DNA of 64,000 nt from an uncultured Sutterella sp. (GCA_900544345.1 UQUR01000002.1:143500-207499); one strand, 5' to 3'. Positions 43,163-51,747 are shown, counted from the stretch's first letter. The notes: generated by a model not told the origin, from the sequence alone. Numbers and translations are program-made.

Positions 43163-43639
43163 TTACTGGCTTTTGTCTTTGTTGCCACCTGCAAGTTTAG
43201 CCAAAGCTACAACGATAAACGGAGAAAAGAAAATCGCAGCAAGCTTTATTTCCTGGTTAAAGGCAAAATATAAACTTACAGCAAAAGTTGCAACCAAGAA
43301 CAGCTGGCCAAACATCCTACTCATAAAATCCGAGACAGCAAGCAACTTAACGTAGAAAGCTTGCGCACCGACGGAGGTTTTTTCTGTCTCGTGTCGATGG
43401 TTCTGCTCCTTTTCCGCCATCACCACGATTCGCCCAGAAAAGCCAGGCTCTATCCTATCGTATTCACTTAAAACTGCAGGCGGCGGCAAAGGCCCTTGCC
43501 ACATAGTCAACATCTGCCCTTGCTTCAGCTGTGCATCTGGGAGATCTTTCGTTCCGGGATGCTGCGAAAGCGGCTGATCTTTTTCAGTAAGAGCTTCGTT
43601 ACTTGACGTGCTTACGGGTACTTGATTGTTGTTCGCCAT
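43163..43639 (-). CDS. DUF2335-family predicted membrane protein
   Basis: This 158-residue protein has a disordered N-terminus, the DUF2335 signature around GPLPPPAVLSEYDRIEPGFSGRI with VMAEKEQNHRHETEK, and two C-terminal membrane segments. DUF2335 proteins are small membrane proteins common in prophages and islands, with no established function. It overlaps the upstream small gene by 41 bases. Located next to attR and transcribed alone from the early genes, it looks like lysogen cargo. Confidence 0.75.
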   Translation of the reverse strand: MANNNQVPVSTSSNEALTEKDQPLSQHPGTKDLPDAQLKQGQMLTMWQGPLPPPAVLSEYDRIEPGFSGRIVVMAEKEQNHRHETEKTSVGAQAFYVKLLAVSDFMSRMFGQLFLVATFAVSLYFAFNQEIKLAAIFFSPFIVVALAKLAGGNKDKSQ

Positions 43640-43832
43640 AGTCCCTCATTGCCCGATTAAAGTCAAGACCAATTTTTTCCAAATCAGTAGCAAAAGATCC
43701 AGTCTCAACCTTAATCGCCGGAGGCACGGGAACTTGAGCCCCGTGGCCGACATACACGGCAGCCAATGGAGACAGCAACCCCTTCACAAACCCTTTTTTT
43801 AAGGTTTGGGCGATCGTAGTATTATTTTTCAT
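43599..43832 (-). CDS. Small protein preceding the DUF2335 gene, unknown
   Basis: This 77-residue protein starts behind AAAGGA and overlaps the DUF2335 gene by 41 bases. The N-terminal half is mildly hydrophobic (GLLSPLAAVYVGHGAQVPVPP) and the C-terminal half charged. The two genes appear to form a cargo pair; the function is unknown. Confidence 0.55.
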   Translation of the reverse strand: MKNNTTIAQTLKKGFVKGLLSPLAAVYVGHGAQVPVPPAIKVETGSFATDLEKIGLDFNRAMRDYGEQQSSTRKHVK

Positions 43833-44272
43833 TATCTGGAATTCCTTTCTAGGGCGATCACTACGCCCCGCTGTTTGAGTTTATACGAACAATCCATGAA
43901 ACTCAATCATTCTTTGTTGCCTAGTGTTGCTAGTTGTCGTGACCGTTAGCATAATTGGCGAAAAAAAGGGAACCGCCCATAGTAGCAAGTCTCCCTTTTA
44001 AGGCAGGCAAATCATCAAAAAATCGCGCAATGCGCGGCCTTAACGATTGTCTGCTCGTATTTTTTTTAAGGAGAAGAGCCCAGACAGAAGTCACTCCCCT
44101 AGAGCGGCCACGTCCAAAGTTCTTCTGCCTCGGATTGCAATGGATTACATATAAGAATTTGATTTTTTGACCACAAAAATTTGTTCTTAGCCAAGACTCT
44201 ACAGTGAGTATCAGCATCTTTTAAAGTAACAACTCAAAAAGTACCGCATTTAATCCCTGATTTCATTGAATG
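43833..44272. other. Right prophage end without a supported gene
   Basis: About 440 bases lie between the last phage gene and attR. I see a short plus-strand frame (43955-44170) without a ribosome binding site and do not accept it. An integrase arm-like AAGTAACAA lies at 44224-44232, about 40 bases inside attR, matching the repeats beside int. Confidence 0.6.
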
Positions 44273-44294
44273 TCGAATCCTCTCACCCGACCAG
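44273..44294 (+). other. attR: right prophage attachment site
   Basis: The sequence repeats the tRNA-Pro 3' end at 9249-9271 with one C missing in the run of C. Together they bound a prophage of about 35.0 kb. Confidence 0.85.
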
Positions 44295-44300
44295 AATTCT

Positions 44301-44331
44301 AAAGCGATCGAATTTTCGATCGCTTTTTCTT
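44301..44331 (+). terminator. Terminator beyond attR (displaced host tRNA terminator)
   Basis: AAAGCGATCGA and TCGATCGCTTT form an 11-bp perfect stem with a 4-base loop and a T-tract. It is probably the original terminator of tRNA-Pro, pushed away by prophage insertion. Confidence 0.75.
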
Positions 44332-44365
44332 TAAGAGTACTTTTCGTCCTGCAAATCCGAATTCA

Positions 44366-44407
44366 AAATTGTGCAGATTTCTACGTGGTGATCAATCTGC
44401 ACAATTT
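44366..44407. repeat. Perfect 14-bp inverted repeat downstream of the Ldh gene
   Basis: AAATTGTGCAGATT and AATCTGCACAATTT are separated by 14 bases. There is no T-tract like that of an intrinsic terminator. A related AATCCGCACAATTTA occurs at the end of the OLD gene near 45654-45668. Confidence 0.75.
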
Positions 44408-44433
44408 AAGAAGAATCCGAGTTAAAAATACCG

Positions 44434-45498
44434 TTAAAGTCCTTCAAATACTTCTTCGCTTACACCGGCATCCAAACAGGTCTTTTTAATGACTTGCCAT
44501 TCACCGTCGGCAATTTCCACTCCCAAACGGCTACGCTCTTCAGTACGAATTCTTTCGGGCTCACCCGGCATTAGGATCGGATGATTGATAGGATCGGCCA
44601 TTGGAGCGGATTTGACGTAATCGACCATAGCGTCCATCTCTTTTTTCATGAACTCAATATTGCACAACGCCGCAGGATCGATAACAAAGGCTGTCATGTT
44701 ATTGACAATTGAACCGTTTCTTTCATGCTCGGGCTGAATCGTTTGTCCACCGCTTAAGATCCCTGCCATTAATTCACAGGCAAAACACAGACCGGAACCT
44801 TTGTGCTTAGCAAATGCGAGCAAAGCGCCGGGGTGTTCCTGCCACATGACATTCGGGTCATTGGTCAAACGGCCCTGTGGATCAACAATCACCGGTTCAT
44901 CAAATGTTTTTCCTGCGAGCATTGCGACTCGGGTTTTGCCAAGAGCAACAATGGAAGTTGCAAAATCCAGTACAAATGCGCCGTACTTGTCTGTGGCCGG
45001 CATCGCCACACAGAAAGGATTGGTACCAAAACGAGCTTCAGAACCACAGTATGGTGCTACAAGCGGATGAAATTGGTTAACGTTCACAAAATGCACACTC
45101 ACCATACCGGCCTCAGCAGCCTGCTCCCCATAAGTACCAATACGGCCCAAATGGCAGCAGTTGGCAATCGTGTACAAGCAAATGCCGGTTTGCTTTGCTC
45201 GTTCAATAGCCATTTTCGTTGCTTCGAAACCAGCCCGCTGACCGTAGCCCAAATGTCCCTGAAACTGCAAAATGGCTCCCCGATCTTTGACCAATTCCGG
45301 TGGAGTGTTCGGATGGATCTGCCCTTTTTTCAGATATTGCGTATACATACCAATCATGCCGACACCGTGACTGTCGTGTCCGCGAAGATTGGCTTTAACC
45401 ATGTGATCAGCAACCAGATTGGCCTCATAGGCATCGCTGCCGTTAGCCACCAAAAACGCATGAGCGACTTTGTAGAGTAATTCTTTGGAATAACGCAT
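44434..45498 (-). CDS. Ldh-family NAD(P)-dependent oxidoreductase (malate/lactate dehydrogenase type)
   Basis: This 354-residue protein belongs to the Ldh_2 (malate/L-lactate/ureidoglycolate dehydrogenase) family, distinct from classical Mdh. Typical motifs are RGHDSHGVGM near residue 45, NSxHxGRxG-like ANCCHLGRIGTYGEQAAEAG, and HKGSGLCFACELMAGILSGG. It would oxidise a 2-hydroxy acid with NAD(P); the exact substrate cannot be told. The ATG at 45498 is chosen because AAGGAGTC precedes it; an ATG at 45513 lies inside that region. It stands alone downstream of the prophage. Confidence 0.87.
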   Translation of the reverse strand: MRYSKELLYKVAHAFLVANGSDAYEANLVADHMVKANLRGHDSHGVGMIGMYTQYLKKGQIHPNTPPELVKDRGAILQFQGHLGYGQRAGFEATKMAIERAKQTGICLYTIANCCHLGRIGTYGEQAAEAGMVSVHFVNVNQFHPLVAPYCGSEARFGTNPFCVAMPATDKYGAFVLDFATSIVALGKTRVAMLAGKTFDEPVIVDPQGRLTNDPNVMWQEHPGALLAFAKHKGSGLCFACELMAGILSGGQTIQPEHERNGSIVNNMTAFVIDPAALCNIEFMKKEMDAMVDYVKSAPMADPINHPILMPGEPERIRTEERSRLGVEIADGEWQVIKKTCLDAGVSEEVFEGL

Positions 45499-45665
45499 TT
45501 TTGACTCCTTCAATGATTTTCCATTCTATAGCGTTTCAGAAAGAGTCAAAATAAGCGACTGTGCTTAGAGTTTTTGCTGAATATTTCCCAATCTGCAAAC
45601 TTCTTTTTTTTAACATGTACTGAGAAAACTGTGCCGAATTTTGCGTCACTGTTAATCCGCACAAT

Positions 45666-47381
45666 TTAGGTCGGATCTTTTCGTCCCAACCAAACCGAAA
45701 TCTGTTTGAATGCTTCAAGAACAGATCTTGGCAACAAGTTCTCTACAGGTTGAGCATAGGGATTTTGAGCAATGATGTCACCTAAAAAGCCTGAGTACTC
45801 AGCCTTGCGTTTTTCCAGTCGTCTCTTTAGGTCTCTGTCGCTCATCGAAGACAGTCGCTCATGCTGCAAACGCTTGGCTTTTGCCGAGGTATTGACTGAG
45901 GTGTTACAGAGCTTGAGCGCATCCAAAATCTCTCGCCTGAGTTGCGTTTTATAGACCAGCTCCCCTTCCATGGCTAAGCCCGGTGATAAAAAATAAACGC
46001 CGCTTTGGTAATCTTTGGCCGAACAATGCAATCTCCTTTCTGTTTCACTTAGCTGCTTTAAAACGACATGCCTGGCATCTCCGTCGTTATCACTGATCAC
46101 ACAAAAAGGTTTGTGAAGGCTCAACGCAAGCGTCAGAAACGGTGCATAGCTTTTCCCATCAACGCCTACAATACTGATTCCAAAGGTGCTCGGGTCATCT
46201 CCGAAATAGGCCTGAAACATTCCCCGAATCAACTGCTCTTCAGTCACTCCTTCAACAAATATCAAACCGCGGGCAAAAAGCGTCTCCCCTCTGAAACGCA
46301 AAATAAGCCTTTTGATCGTTCGGGTTTCAATCTCATCCATATTCTGTGGCAGCCATCTCACCTCAATACTTGGCCCAAGACGCCTCATGCTTCTGAACTC
46401 ATGGGGCTCTGATACCGAGGCAATGTAGGGTGAGTGCGTCGAGACCACACACTGGTGAGATAACGCCTTAATCTGACTCATTAATGCCCGCTGGGCATTG
46501 GGGTGAAGATGAATTTCGGGCTCCTCGGCCGCCATTAACATGAAAAACGGCTGATGAGTGAATGCGGCCTGTTTAGCCAAAAGATCGACCAAAATAATAA
46601 TCGATAAAATCGCAACACTTTTTTGGCTGCCTTTGCCCTGCAGTGTGGAATAGGGAATGATTTTTTCAGAGTCAGACTTTACTAATGAGAAAAACTCATT
46701 GATATTGTCTGCCGTTAAAGCCACATCGTCGGGCAGCCGTGCACCGGGACCTTCTAAACTTTGACACAAAGAATCCAGGAGTTTTCTCAAATCATCAATT
46801 GGTTTTTGAGCATAATCCGGGTGCTGCTCGAGAGCCAACCCCAAGCGCCGAACCATTACACTCACAAATGAATGCTCGTTTTGCAGATCCTCTCTGAGAT
46901 TTTCCTCGGCATCTATACTGACAAAATAAAGTGAAGAGGGAAGCTCTGAGAGCTCTTCGCCTAATCTGGCAGCATCCCAGTGAAGAATTTCATAACGTTT
47001 TTTCTCAATTGAACCGTCAGCCATTGTGCGAAAGACGGTCCTAAAGGCCGCATATTCACGACGATGCTGATCTCTTCTGATCATCCCGCAAAAGACTTTT
47101 TGCCAATCATCAGAAAATAAAGACAGGCGCTGGAACTGATCATTAATCGGAACGAAACGAATATCTACAGAAAGCTCGCGACCGAATTGTCCTGTTTCAT
47201 CGGCGTGAAAATCCTCTTTTCTGACAGCAGTTTCATCGCTTAAAGCCAACTCCAAAGCCTTTAAAACCGTACTCTTACCGCTATTGTTTGTCCCGAGCAA
47301 AACAGAAGAACGTCCGAGCGGCATCTGAAGCGTCCGGATACTTCTGAAACCTTTAATTCGTATTAGATCAACAACAATCAT
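45666..47381 (-). CDS. OLD-family ATP-dependent endonuclease (AAA ATPase plus TOPRIM)
   Basis: This 571-residue protein has an SMC/RecF-like ATPase N-terminus with Walker A GTNNSGKST near residue 30 and AAEEPEIHLHP as the signature/Walker B region. The C-terminal TOPRIM domain has FVEGVTEEQLI and VISDNDGD. This is the layout of class 1 OLD nucleases such as P2 Old, which attack DNA of other phages, though housekeeping roles are also reported. No UvrD-like GajB partner gene is adjacent. It diverges from a LOG-type gene. Confidence 0.85.
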   Translation of the reverse strand: MIVVDLIRIKGFRSIRTLQMPLGRSSVLLGTNNSGKSTVLKALELALSDETAVRKEDFHADETGQFGRELSVDIRFVPINDQFQRLSLFSDDWQKVFCGMIRRDQHRREYAAFRTVFRTMADGSIEKKRYEILHWDAARLGEELSELPSSLYFVSIDAEENLREDLQNEHSFVSVMVRRLGLALEQHPDYAQKPIDDLRKLLDSLCQSLEGPGARLPDDVALTADNINEFFSLVKSDSEKIIPYSTLQGKGSQKSVAILSIIILVDLLAKQAAFTHQPFFMLMAAEEPEIHLHPNAQRALMSQIKALSHQCVVSTHSPYIASVSEPHEFRSMRRLGPSIEVRWLPQNMDEIETRTIKRLILRFRGETLFARGLIFVEGVTEEQLIRGMFQAYFGDDPSTFGISIVGVDGKSYAPFLTLALSLHKPFCVISDNDGDARHVVLKQLSETERRLHCSAKDYQSGVYFLSPGLAMEGELVYKTQLRREILDALKLCNTSVNTSAKAKRLQHERLSSMSDRDLKRRLEKRKAEYSGFLGDIIAQNPYAQPVENLLPRSVLEAFKQISVWLGRKDPT

Positions 47382-47487
47382 GGCGATTAATCCTGTTTTC
47401 TTAATATTTTAGCCACTGGATTGCGCGGATATAGAGCTTTGTCCGAGACTCCCATACAATTAAATTATGCAATCAGGAGATTGAGCT

Positions 47488-48609
47488 ATGCGTGAATACA
47501 CAGAAATTGAAACAATCACTCAACTTTTGGGATTGGTGACCGAACCCGGACACATTGACCATCACGTTTTCCAAAATATTGACTTTACTGATCTTGCGGA
47601 TTTAGCCGCTCAATCCACCTACACTGATTGTCTCTTTTTGGGCTGTGTTCTGCCGGACAGTTTTTCCAAAAAATTGGATAAAACCAACTTAATTTTTCCC
47701 AAGCTTGAGGCACCTTTTGACATTTACCGCAGTTATTTGTACTCATCCAATTCTCTTTATTCAGGCTTTGATCTTCGAGACGAGAGTACGGTAGAGAATA
47801 CTTACGACAGACGGGTCTATCGCCACTATCTGCAGACCGGTGTTTTTTCCAAAAATATTAAAGAAACGCTCTCGCGCTACCTTCATGATCATTCAATGAG
47901 TAACGCAATTAAAGACTTTCTTTCCAACTACAACGCCCGACAAATCGTGGGCATTATGGGCGGACACGATTTGCTGCGAACCGACCCGGTTTACCGCCAA
48001 ATTGTTCTACTCAGTAAACGTTTAACAGAGATGGGATTTATCATGGTAAGCGGCGGAGGAGCCGGTGCCATGGAGGCTACTCACCTTGGAGCTTGGCTTG
48101 CCGAGCGCTCGATTGAAGAAGTTGACGAGGCTCTGGCCATTTTATCGAAGGCTCCGAGCTGGCAGGATAAAGGCTGGCTCAGTACGGCTTTTATTGTCAA
48201 ACTGAAAATGAGGCAGACTCATTTCATCAGTTTAGGCATTCCCACCTGGCTTTATGGGCATGAACCCGCCACACCCTTTGCGACACACATAGCCAAATTT
48301 TTTGATAACAGTATCCGTGAAGACACGATTTTAAGCATCACACGAGGCGGTTTGATTTACACACCGGGCAGCGCGGGAACAATCCAAGAAATTTTCCAGG
48401 CTGCGGTCCCCAATCACTACAAAACTTACGGCTACTCCAGTCTCATGGTATTTTTCGGAACTCAATTCTGGCGCAACGAGCTTCCCGTTTATCCCCTTTT
48501 GGAACATTTAATCAAAACGGGTAAATACAACGGTCTTTTGATTTCTTTGACTGACGATATCGAAGAGATCGTACAAACCGTTAAGAATTTCCGTCCTCAA
48601 AAAGGTTAG
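47488..48609 (+). CDS. LOG-family Rossmann-fold protein
   Basis: This 373-residue protein carries the lysine-decarboxylase-like/LOG signature: VSGGGAGAMEATHLGAW and, later, YTPGSAGTIQEIFQA in place of the usual PGGxGTxxE. LOG proteins are nucleotide phosphoribohydrolases or nucleotide-binding proteins. The N-terminal 140 residues are an extra domain typical of the larger bacterial group. The ATG at 47488 has CAGGAGA upstream. It is divergent from the OLD nuclease, sharing a 106-base intergenic region. Confidence 0.85.
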   Translation: MREYTEIETITQLLGLVTEPGHIDHHVFQNIDFTDLADLAAQSTYTDCLFLGCVLPDSFSKKLDKTNLIFPKLEAPFDIYRSYLYSSNSLYSGFDLRDESTVENTYDRRVYRHYLQTGVFSKNIKETLSRYLHDHSMSNAIKDFLSNYNARQIVGIMGGHDLLRTDPVYRQIVLLSKRLTEMGFIMVSGGGAGAMEATHLGAWLAERSIEEVDEALAILSKAPSWQDKGWLSTAFIVKLKMRQTHFISLGIPTWLYGHEPATPFATHIAKFFDNSIREDTILSITRGGLIYTPGSAGTIQEIFQAAVPNHYKTYGYSSLMVFFGTQFWRNELPVYPLLEHLIKTGKYNGLLISLTDDIEEIVQTVKNFRPQKG

Positions 48610-48620
48610 ACCTCTTAGTT

Positions 48621-48986
48621 TCAAGAAAGGGTTTCGTTTTTTTTGCAAAGTAACGAGCTTTTAATCTCGGTGAGGTATTTCTCAACCCGATCGAGTTCTT
48701 CGCGTCTTTTTTGAGCTGCAGCCAGATATTCTTCTACTCGATCAAGCAACCATTGACTGCCCAAAGACGGATTATCTTGATATTGCAAAAAGCGCTCAAT
48801 ACATTCCAACTTCATCCCGTTTGCCCGGCAATCCATAACAAAGCGAAGTCTTTCAACGTCTTTTTGTACATAAGCTCTCTGCCCGCTCATGCTGCGGGCA
48901 ATCTTAGGCAGCACGCCCTTTTGTTCATAAAAACGGATGGTTCCGATCGGACAACCCGTTAACTTTGAAAGTTCACCGATTTTCAT
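48621..48986 (-). CDS. MerR-family transcriptional regulator
   Basis: This 121-residue protein has the MerR N-terminal winged helix (MKIGELSKLTGCPIGTIRFYEQKGVLP) and a dimerisation helix. The C-terminus has one cysteine (SSLLCKKNE), so a metal- or redox-sensing role is possible but not shown. It is divergent from the metallo-beta-lactamase-fold gene, and a 19-bp-spacer promoter with a dyad lies between them, so that gene is its probable target. Confidence 0.9.
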   Translation of the reverse strand: MKIGELSKLTGCPIGTIRFYEQKGVLPKIARSMSGQRAYVQKDVERLRFVMDCRANGMKLECIERFLQYQDNPSLGSQWLLDRVEEYLAAAQKRREELDRVEKYLTEIKSSLLCKKNETLS

Positions 48987-48998
48987 TTTCCAAAAAAC

Positions 48999-49029
48999 TT
49001 GAAGCTACAGTAGCTTTAGATTTTATACT
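48999..49029 (+). promoter_or_regulatory. MerR-type promoter with 19-bp spacer and central dyad
   Basis: TTGAAG (-35, 48999-49004) and TATACT (-10, 49024-49029) are separated by 19 bases, the overlong spacing typical of MerR-controlled promoters. A perfect dyad AAGCTAC-A-GTAGCTT (49002-49016) lies in and beside the spacer. It points to the hydrolase gene at 49057. Confidence 0.85.
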
Positions 49030-49056
49030 CCTTTCTACCCAACAAGGAGATCAAAT

Positions 49057-49842
49057 ATGCAATTCCAACAAATTCGTAGTGCAACCTCAATTGTGACTTT
49101 TGCCGGGAAAAGCTTTTTAATCGATCCTATGCTCTCTCCTGCAAACACTTATCCCATCGTTCCTGACGCACCGATTTGTGCCAAGGGCAATCCCACTATT
49201 GAACTGCCGTGCCGACCTGAAGACTTATATCATGTTGACGCAATTATCGTCACGCACTGGCACTTTGACCATTTTGATGAGTTTGCAATGACCCACTTGC
49301 CTAAACACATTCCTCTTTTTGCTCAAAATGAACAAGAGGCACAAAAGACTCAAGCTTTAGGCTTTAAAGATGTCAGGATTTTAAATGCTGAAGGCGTCTC
49401 GTTCGGTGATATTACGCTTTTTAAAACGCCGAGTGACCACGGCAGAAGTGACTTAGTTACTCAACACTTATACAAAGCCATGCAACTGACTGATCAGGCA
49501 AGCGGTGTCATTTTTAAGTCCGCTCAGGAAAATAAGACGTTCTATTTGGCGGGCGACACAGTCTATTATGAGGGAGTCGTTAAAACAATTGAAAAATTTA
49601 AGCCTGAAGTGATTGCAGTAAACGCAGCCGGCGCTCAGGCTCCGGTCGGTCATGCGCTCATCATGAACCAATATGACATTTTCGCTTTAATGCAGGATTT
49701 TCCACAACTGGAAGTCATCGCCACTCATGTTGAAGGTGTCTCTCATGCAACTGTCACCAGACAATCCTTAAAGGCATTTGCTGAATGCAAAAAACTAGAA
49801 AAGCTCTTCATTCCTAACGACGGTGAAGTGCTGAGTTTCTAG
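49057..49842 (+). CDS. Metallo-beta-lactamase-fold hydrolase (UlaG-like)
   Basis: This 261-residue protein has the HxHxDH metal motif in VTHWHFDHFDEF and further ligands in SDHGRSD, LAGDTVYY and ATHVEGVSH. It is closest in style to the UlaG-type L-ascorbate-6-phosphate lactonase-like group, but many members have other or unknown substrates. A good ribosome binding site (AAGGAGA) precedes the ATG. Control by the divergent MerR protein is likely. Confidence 0.85.
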   Translation: MQFQQIRSATSIVTFAGKSFLIDPMLSPANTYPIVPDAPICAKGNPTIELPCRPEDLYHVDAIIVTHWHFDHFDEFAMTHLPKHIPLFAQNEQEAQKTQALGFKDVRILNAEGVSFGDITLFKTPSDHGRSDLVTQHLYKAMQLTDQASGVIFKSAQENKTFYLAGDTVYYEGVVKTIEKFKPEVIAVNAAGAQAPVGHALIMNQYDIFALMQDFPQLEVIATHVEGVSHATVTRQSLKAFAECKKLEKLFIPNDGEVLSF

Positions 49843-49846
49843 AAAA

Positions 49847-50080
49847 CTATTTTTCAGAATCGTTCAGAGGCAAAAATGCACTCCTGTCACTGCCGCAATT
49901 CGGACAGGTGAAGTAATCCGGCAAATCATTAAACGGGGTCTGCTCGGGTATATCCCATTCTTCACAACCTTTTTGAGGATCATAGATATACCAGCAGACC
50001 TTACACTGCATTTTTGTCTGAGGACCGATTCGTTTTCGATTGAGTCTGTCCAGGATCTTATCGATACTCTCGTTTTCCAT
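49847..50080 (-). CDS. hupI: Hydrogenase-associated rubredoxin HupI/HoxR
   Basis: This 77-residue rubredoxin carries the two iron knuckles CKVCWYIYDP and CPNCG that bind one iron. Rubredoxins encoded in hup/hox operons help assemble the hydrogenase iron-sulphur clusters under oxygen. The ATG at 50080 follows TAGGA; an upstream in-frame extension would cross the end of the preceding gene. It is the last gene of the hupSLC-DFGHI set. Confidence 0.85.
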   Translation of the reverse strand: MENESIDKILDRLNRKRIGPQTKMQCKVCWYIYDPQKGCEEWDIPEQTPFNDLPDYFTCPNCGSDRSAFLPLNDSEK

Positions 50081-50090
50081 AAGAGGCGTC

Positions 50091-50885
50091 CTATAAAGAG
50101 CCGCGTTGAAGGTCGTCTTCAAGCCACTTTAAAATCTCTTCACAGCGATTGGCACCTGAGCGCATTTCCTCAGGACTTTCACCGACTTCGGGTGGCAATT
50201 TTGTTATGACGTAAGCATCAAAGAGGGCCTTTCCGGCATTGTTGAAAATGCGGTTTCGCCAAATCCCCTTCATAGCTGTACTTTGAATGTGTGCAGAAGC
50301 AAACCCGGAAATACTGATATCAATGAGGCCCTTTCCCAATTGCTTTTCTATATAAGTTCCGTCAGCAGGTGTCAGAGGCTGCCTGGAAATTTCAACGGTA
50401 TAAGGCGGCTCAGATGATAAAACGTCCAAGTTTTCCGTTTTTTGTTGAGCCGAGAGTTCCTGCAAAATAGCCTGAGCTGCAAATAACCCTTCAACCGTTT
50501 CAGCCGAAGATGAAGTTTCAAGCATTTTAGTTGAGAGGCATTCAAGCAGCACCGCAGGCACTTTCGTTACCTCAAAGCGATCCACACCCCGCTGCTGAAT
50601 CCGCCAAAGCCCCTCAATAGCACACTCTTCAAGCCTGATATGCTCTCCTACAGTTGCCCGTACTTCTCCGCTTCCTACCGTTGCGAGAATAAAATCCAGA
50701 TGCTCGGGATTAAAAGACGAGAAGGAAACAGTTAAAGCCGGCTCATCCTGGGTAAAACTCGCGTCTTTCAAAACATCCCGAATCTTTTTTAGAAAGTCAA
50801 CGGTAGCCAAAGCAGCTTCATGCTCGGTTTGCGGATCCAGATTCACGCGAGCCCAATGATTGGAAGACATAGCTGACATTTTCAC
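50091..50885 (-). CDS. hupH: Hydrogenase expression/formation protein HupH (HyaF/HoxQ)
   Basis: This 264-residue protein matches the HupH/HyaF family, including EEALRALLGSGEVxA-like DFILATVGSGEVRATV and the GLWRIQQ and GIWRNRI repeats. Members have two similar halves and act on the small-subunit or cluster assembly step. It lies between hupG and hupI, as in other uptake hydrogenase operons. Confidence 0.85.
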   Translation of the reverse strand: MKMSAMSSNHWARVNLDPQTEHEAALATVDFLKKIRDVLKDASFTQDEPALTVSFSSFNPEHLDFILATVGSGEVRATVGEHIRLEECAIEGLWRIQQRGVDRFEVTKVPAVLLECLSTKMLETSSSAETVEGLFAAQAILQELSAQQKTENLDVLSSEPPYTVEISRQPLTPADGTYIEKQLGKGLIDISISGFASAHIQSTAMKGIWRNRIFNNAGKALFDAYVITKLPPEVGESPEEMRSGANRCEEILKWLEDDLQRGSL

Positions 50886-50897
50886 CTCTATGAATGT

Positions 50898-51380
50898 TTA
50901 GGCATCGCAAGCCTCGTGAAAGCCTTGCGGCAAGATGGCAATGGTGCGGACGGCGGGCTTATCTCTCCTCACAATTTCAGACAGCAATTGACAATACTCA
51001 TCCCATGGTTTTAAACCCTGGACCGCTCCTAAAAAATCTGAATCAAGAAAAATAGCAACTGCGGGCAGCGATCTCAAACCCCATCGGGCAGCCAGACTGC
51101 GAGCTTCTTTAAAGTCAGTCCATGCGGTTTCAGTCAGGGTACCCTTGAAGGCTTTCTTCAGTTCCGGGGCAATAACCGCCATGTCCAATGTGGTTTTGCG
51201 TTCATTGGGATCATCGGCAAAAACCAGCATCTTAAGTCCCGGTGCCGCAAGGAAATCCGTCAGTTGCGCCGAATTTAATAATGTGAAGCCTTCCTGCTCA
51301 AAAAGCCGTTTAAAAATCGAATGTTTGCCGATCTCTATCCGATTGATTTTTGCAGTCACAGTATTGAACGCTTTAGGCAT
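50898..51380 (-). CDS. hupG: Hydrogenase accessory protein HupG (HyaE/HoxO), thioredoxin-like
   Basis: This 160-residue protein belongs to the HyaE/HupG family: thioredoxin fold without a CxxC motif, recognisable by LVFADDPNERK and LAARWGLRSLPAVAIFLD. Members are chaperones of the hydrogenase small subunit, holding it before Tat export. Its position between hupF and hupH is standard. Confidence 0.87.
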   Translation of the reverse strand: MPKAFNTVTAKINRIEIGKHSIFKRLFEQEGFTLLNSAQLTDFLAAPGLKMLVFADDPNERKTTLDMAVIAPELKKAFKGTLTETAWTDFKEARSLAARWGLRSLPAVAIFLDSDFLGAVQGLKPWDEYCQLLSEIVRRDKPAVRTIAILPQGFHEACDA

Positions 51381-51392
51381 CTGATTGTTTCC

Positions 51393-51731
51393 TTATATAA
51401 CTTTTTTACCCACCAGGTTTTGCAAATGAGGCGGCAGGTTAACCGTTTCAGACTCCAGATCTTCGAAAGTTCGGTTAATCTCCCGAGTGTCTGTGCAGCC
51501 CTGCATGACTTTATCCACACAGGCCAAAGCGCGTTCAATTTTAGCGGCCTCCTGTGCGTCAACTACTCTTAAAGCGTTTCCTCTGAAAACGAGCACAAAA
51601 TCCCCCGGAGAAACTGACTCCAATAATGAGATATCGACTCGCTCAATTTGCTCGCCGCTTTGCACATCAGCACTCATTCCACTGGCCGTATCATGCAATG
51701 CAAGGACTTTTTTAGGAACCGCAATACACAT
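51393..51731 (-). CDS. hupF: HypC-family chaperone HupF
   Basis: This 112-residue protein begins MCIAVPKKV, with the essential Cys2 of the HypC family that binds the Fe(CN)2CO unit. It is longer than HypC at its C-terminus, as in HupF/HoxL, which protects the large subunit in oxygen-tolerant systems. A separate canonical hypC lies at 61453. Confidence 0.88.
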   Translation of the reverse strand: MCIAVPKKVLALHDTASGMSADVQSGEQIERVDISLLESVSPGDFVLVFRGNALRVVDAQEAAKIERALACVDKVMQGCTDTREINRTFEDLESETVNLPPHLQNLVGKKVI

Positions 51732-51747
51732 ATTTCATCCTTCACAT

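Noticed and set aside
43955..44170. 71-residue plus-strand frame near attR
   Set aside because: No ribosome binding site, low-complexity basic composition and no partner genes.
44273..44294. Second tRNA-Pro gene at attR
   Set aside because: Only the last 20 or so bases of the tRNA are present and one C is missing; there is no cloverleaf.
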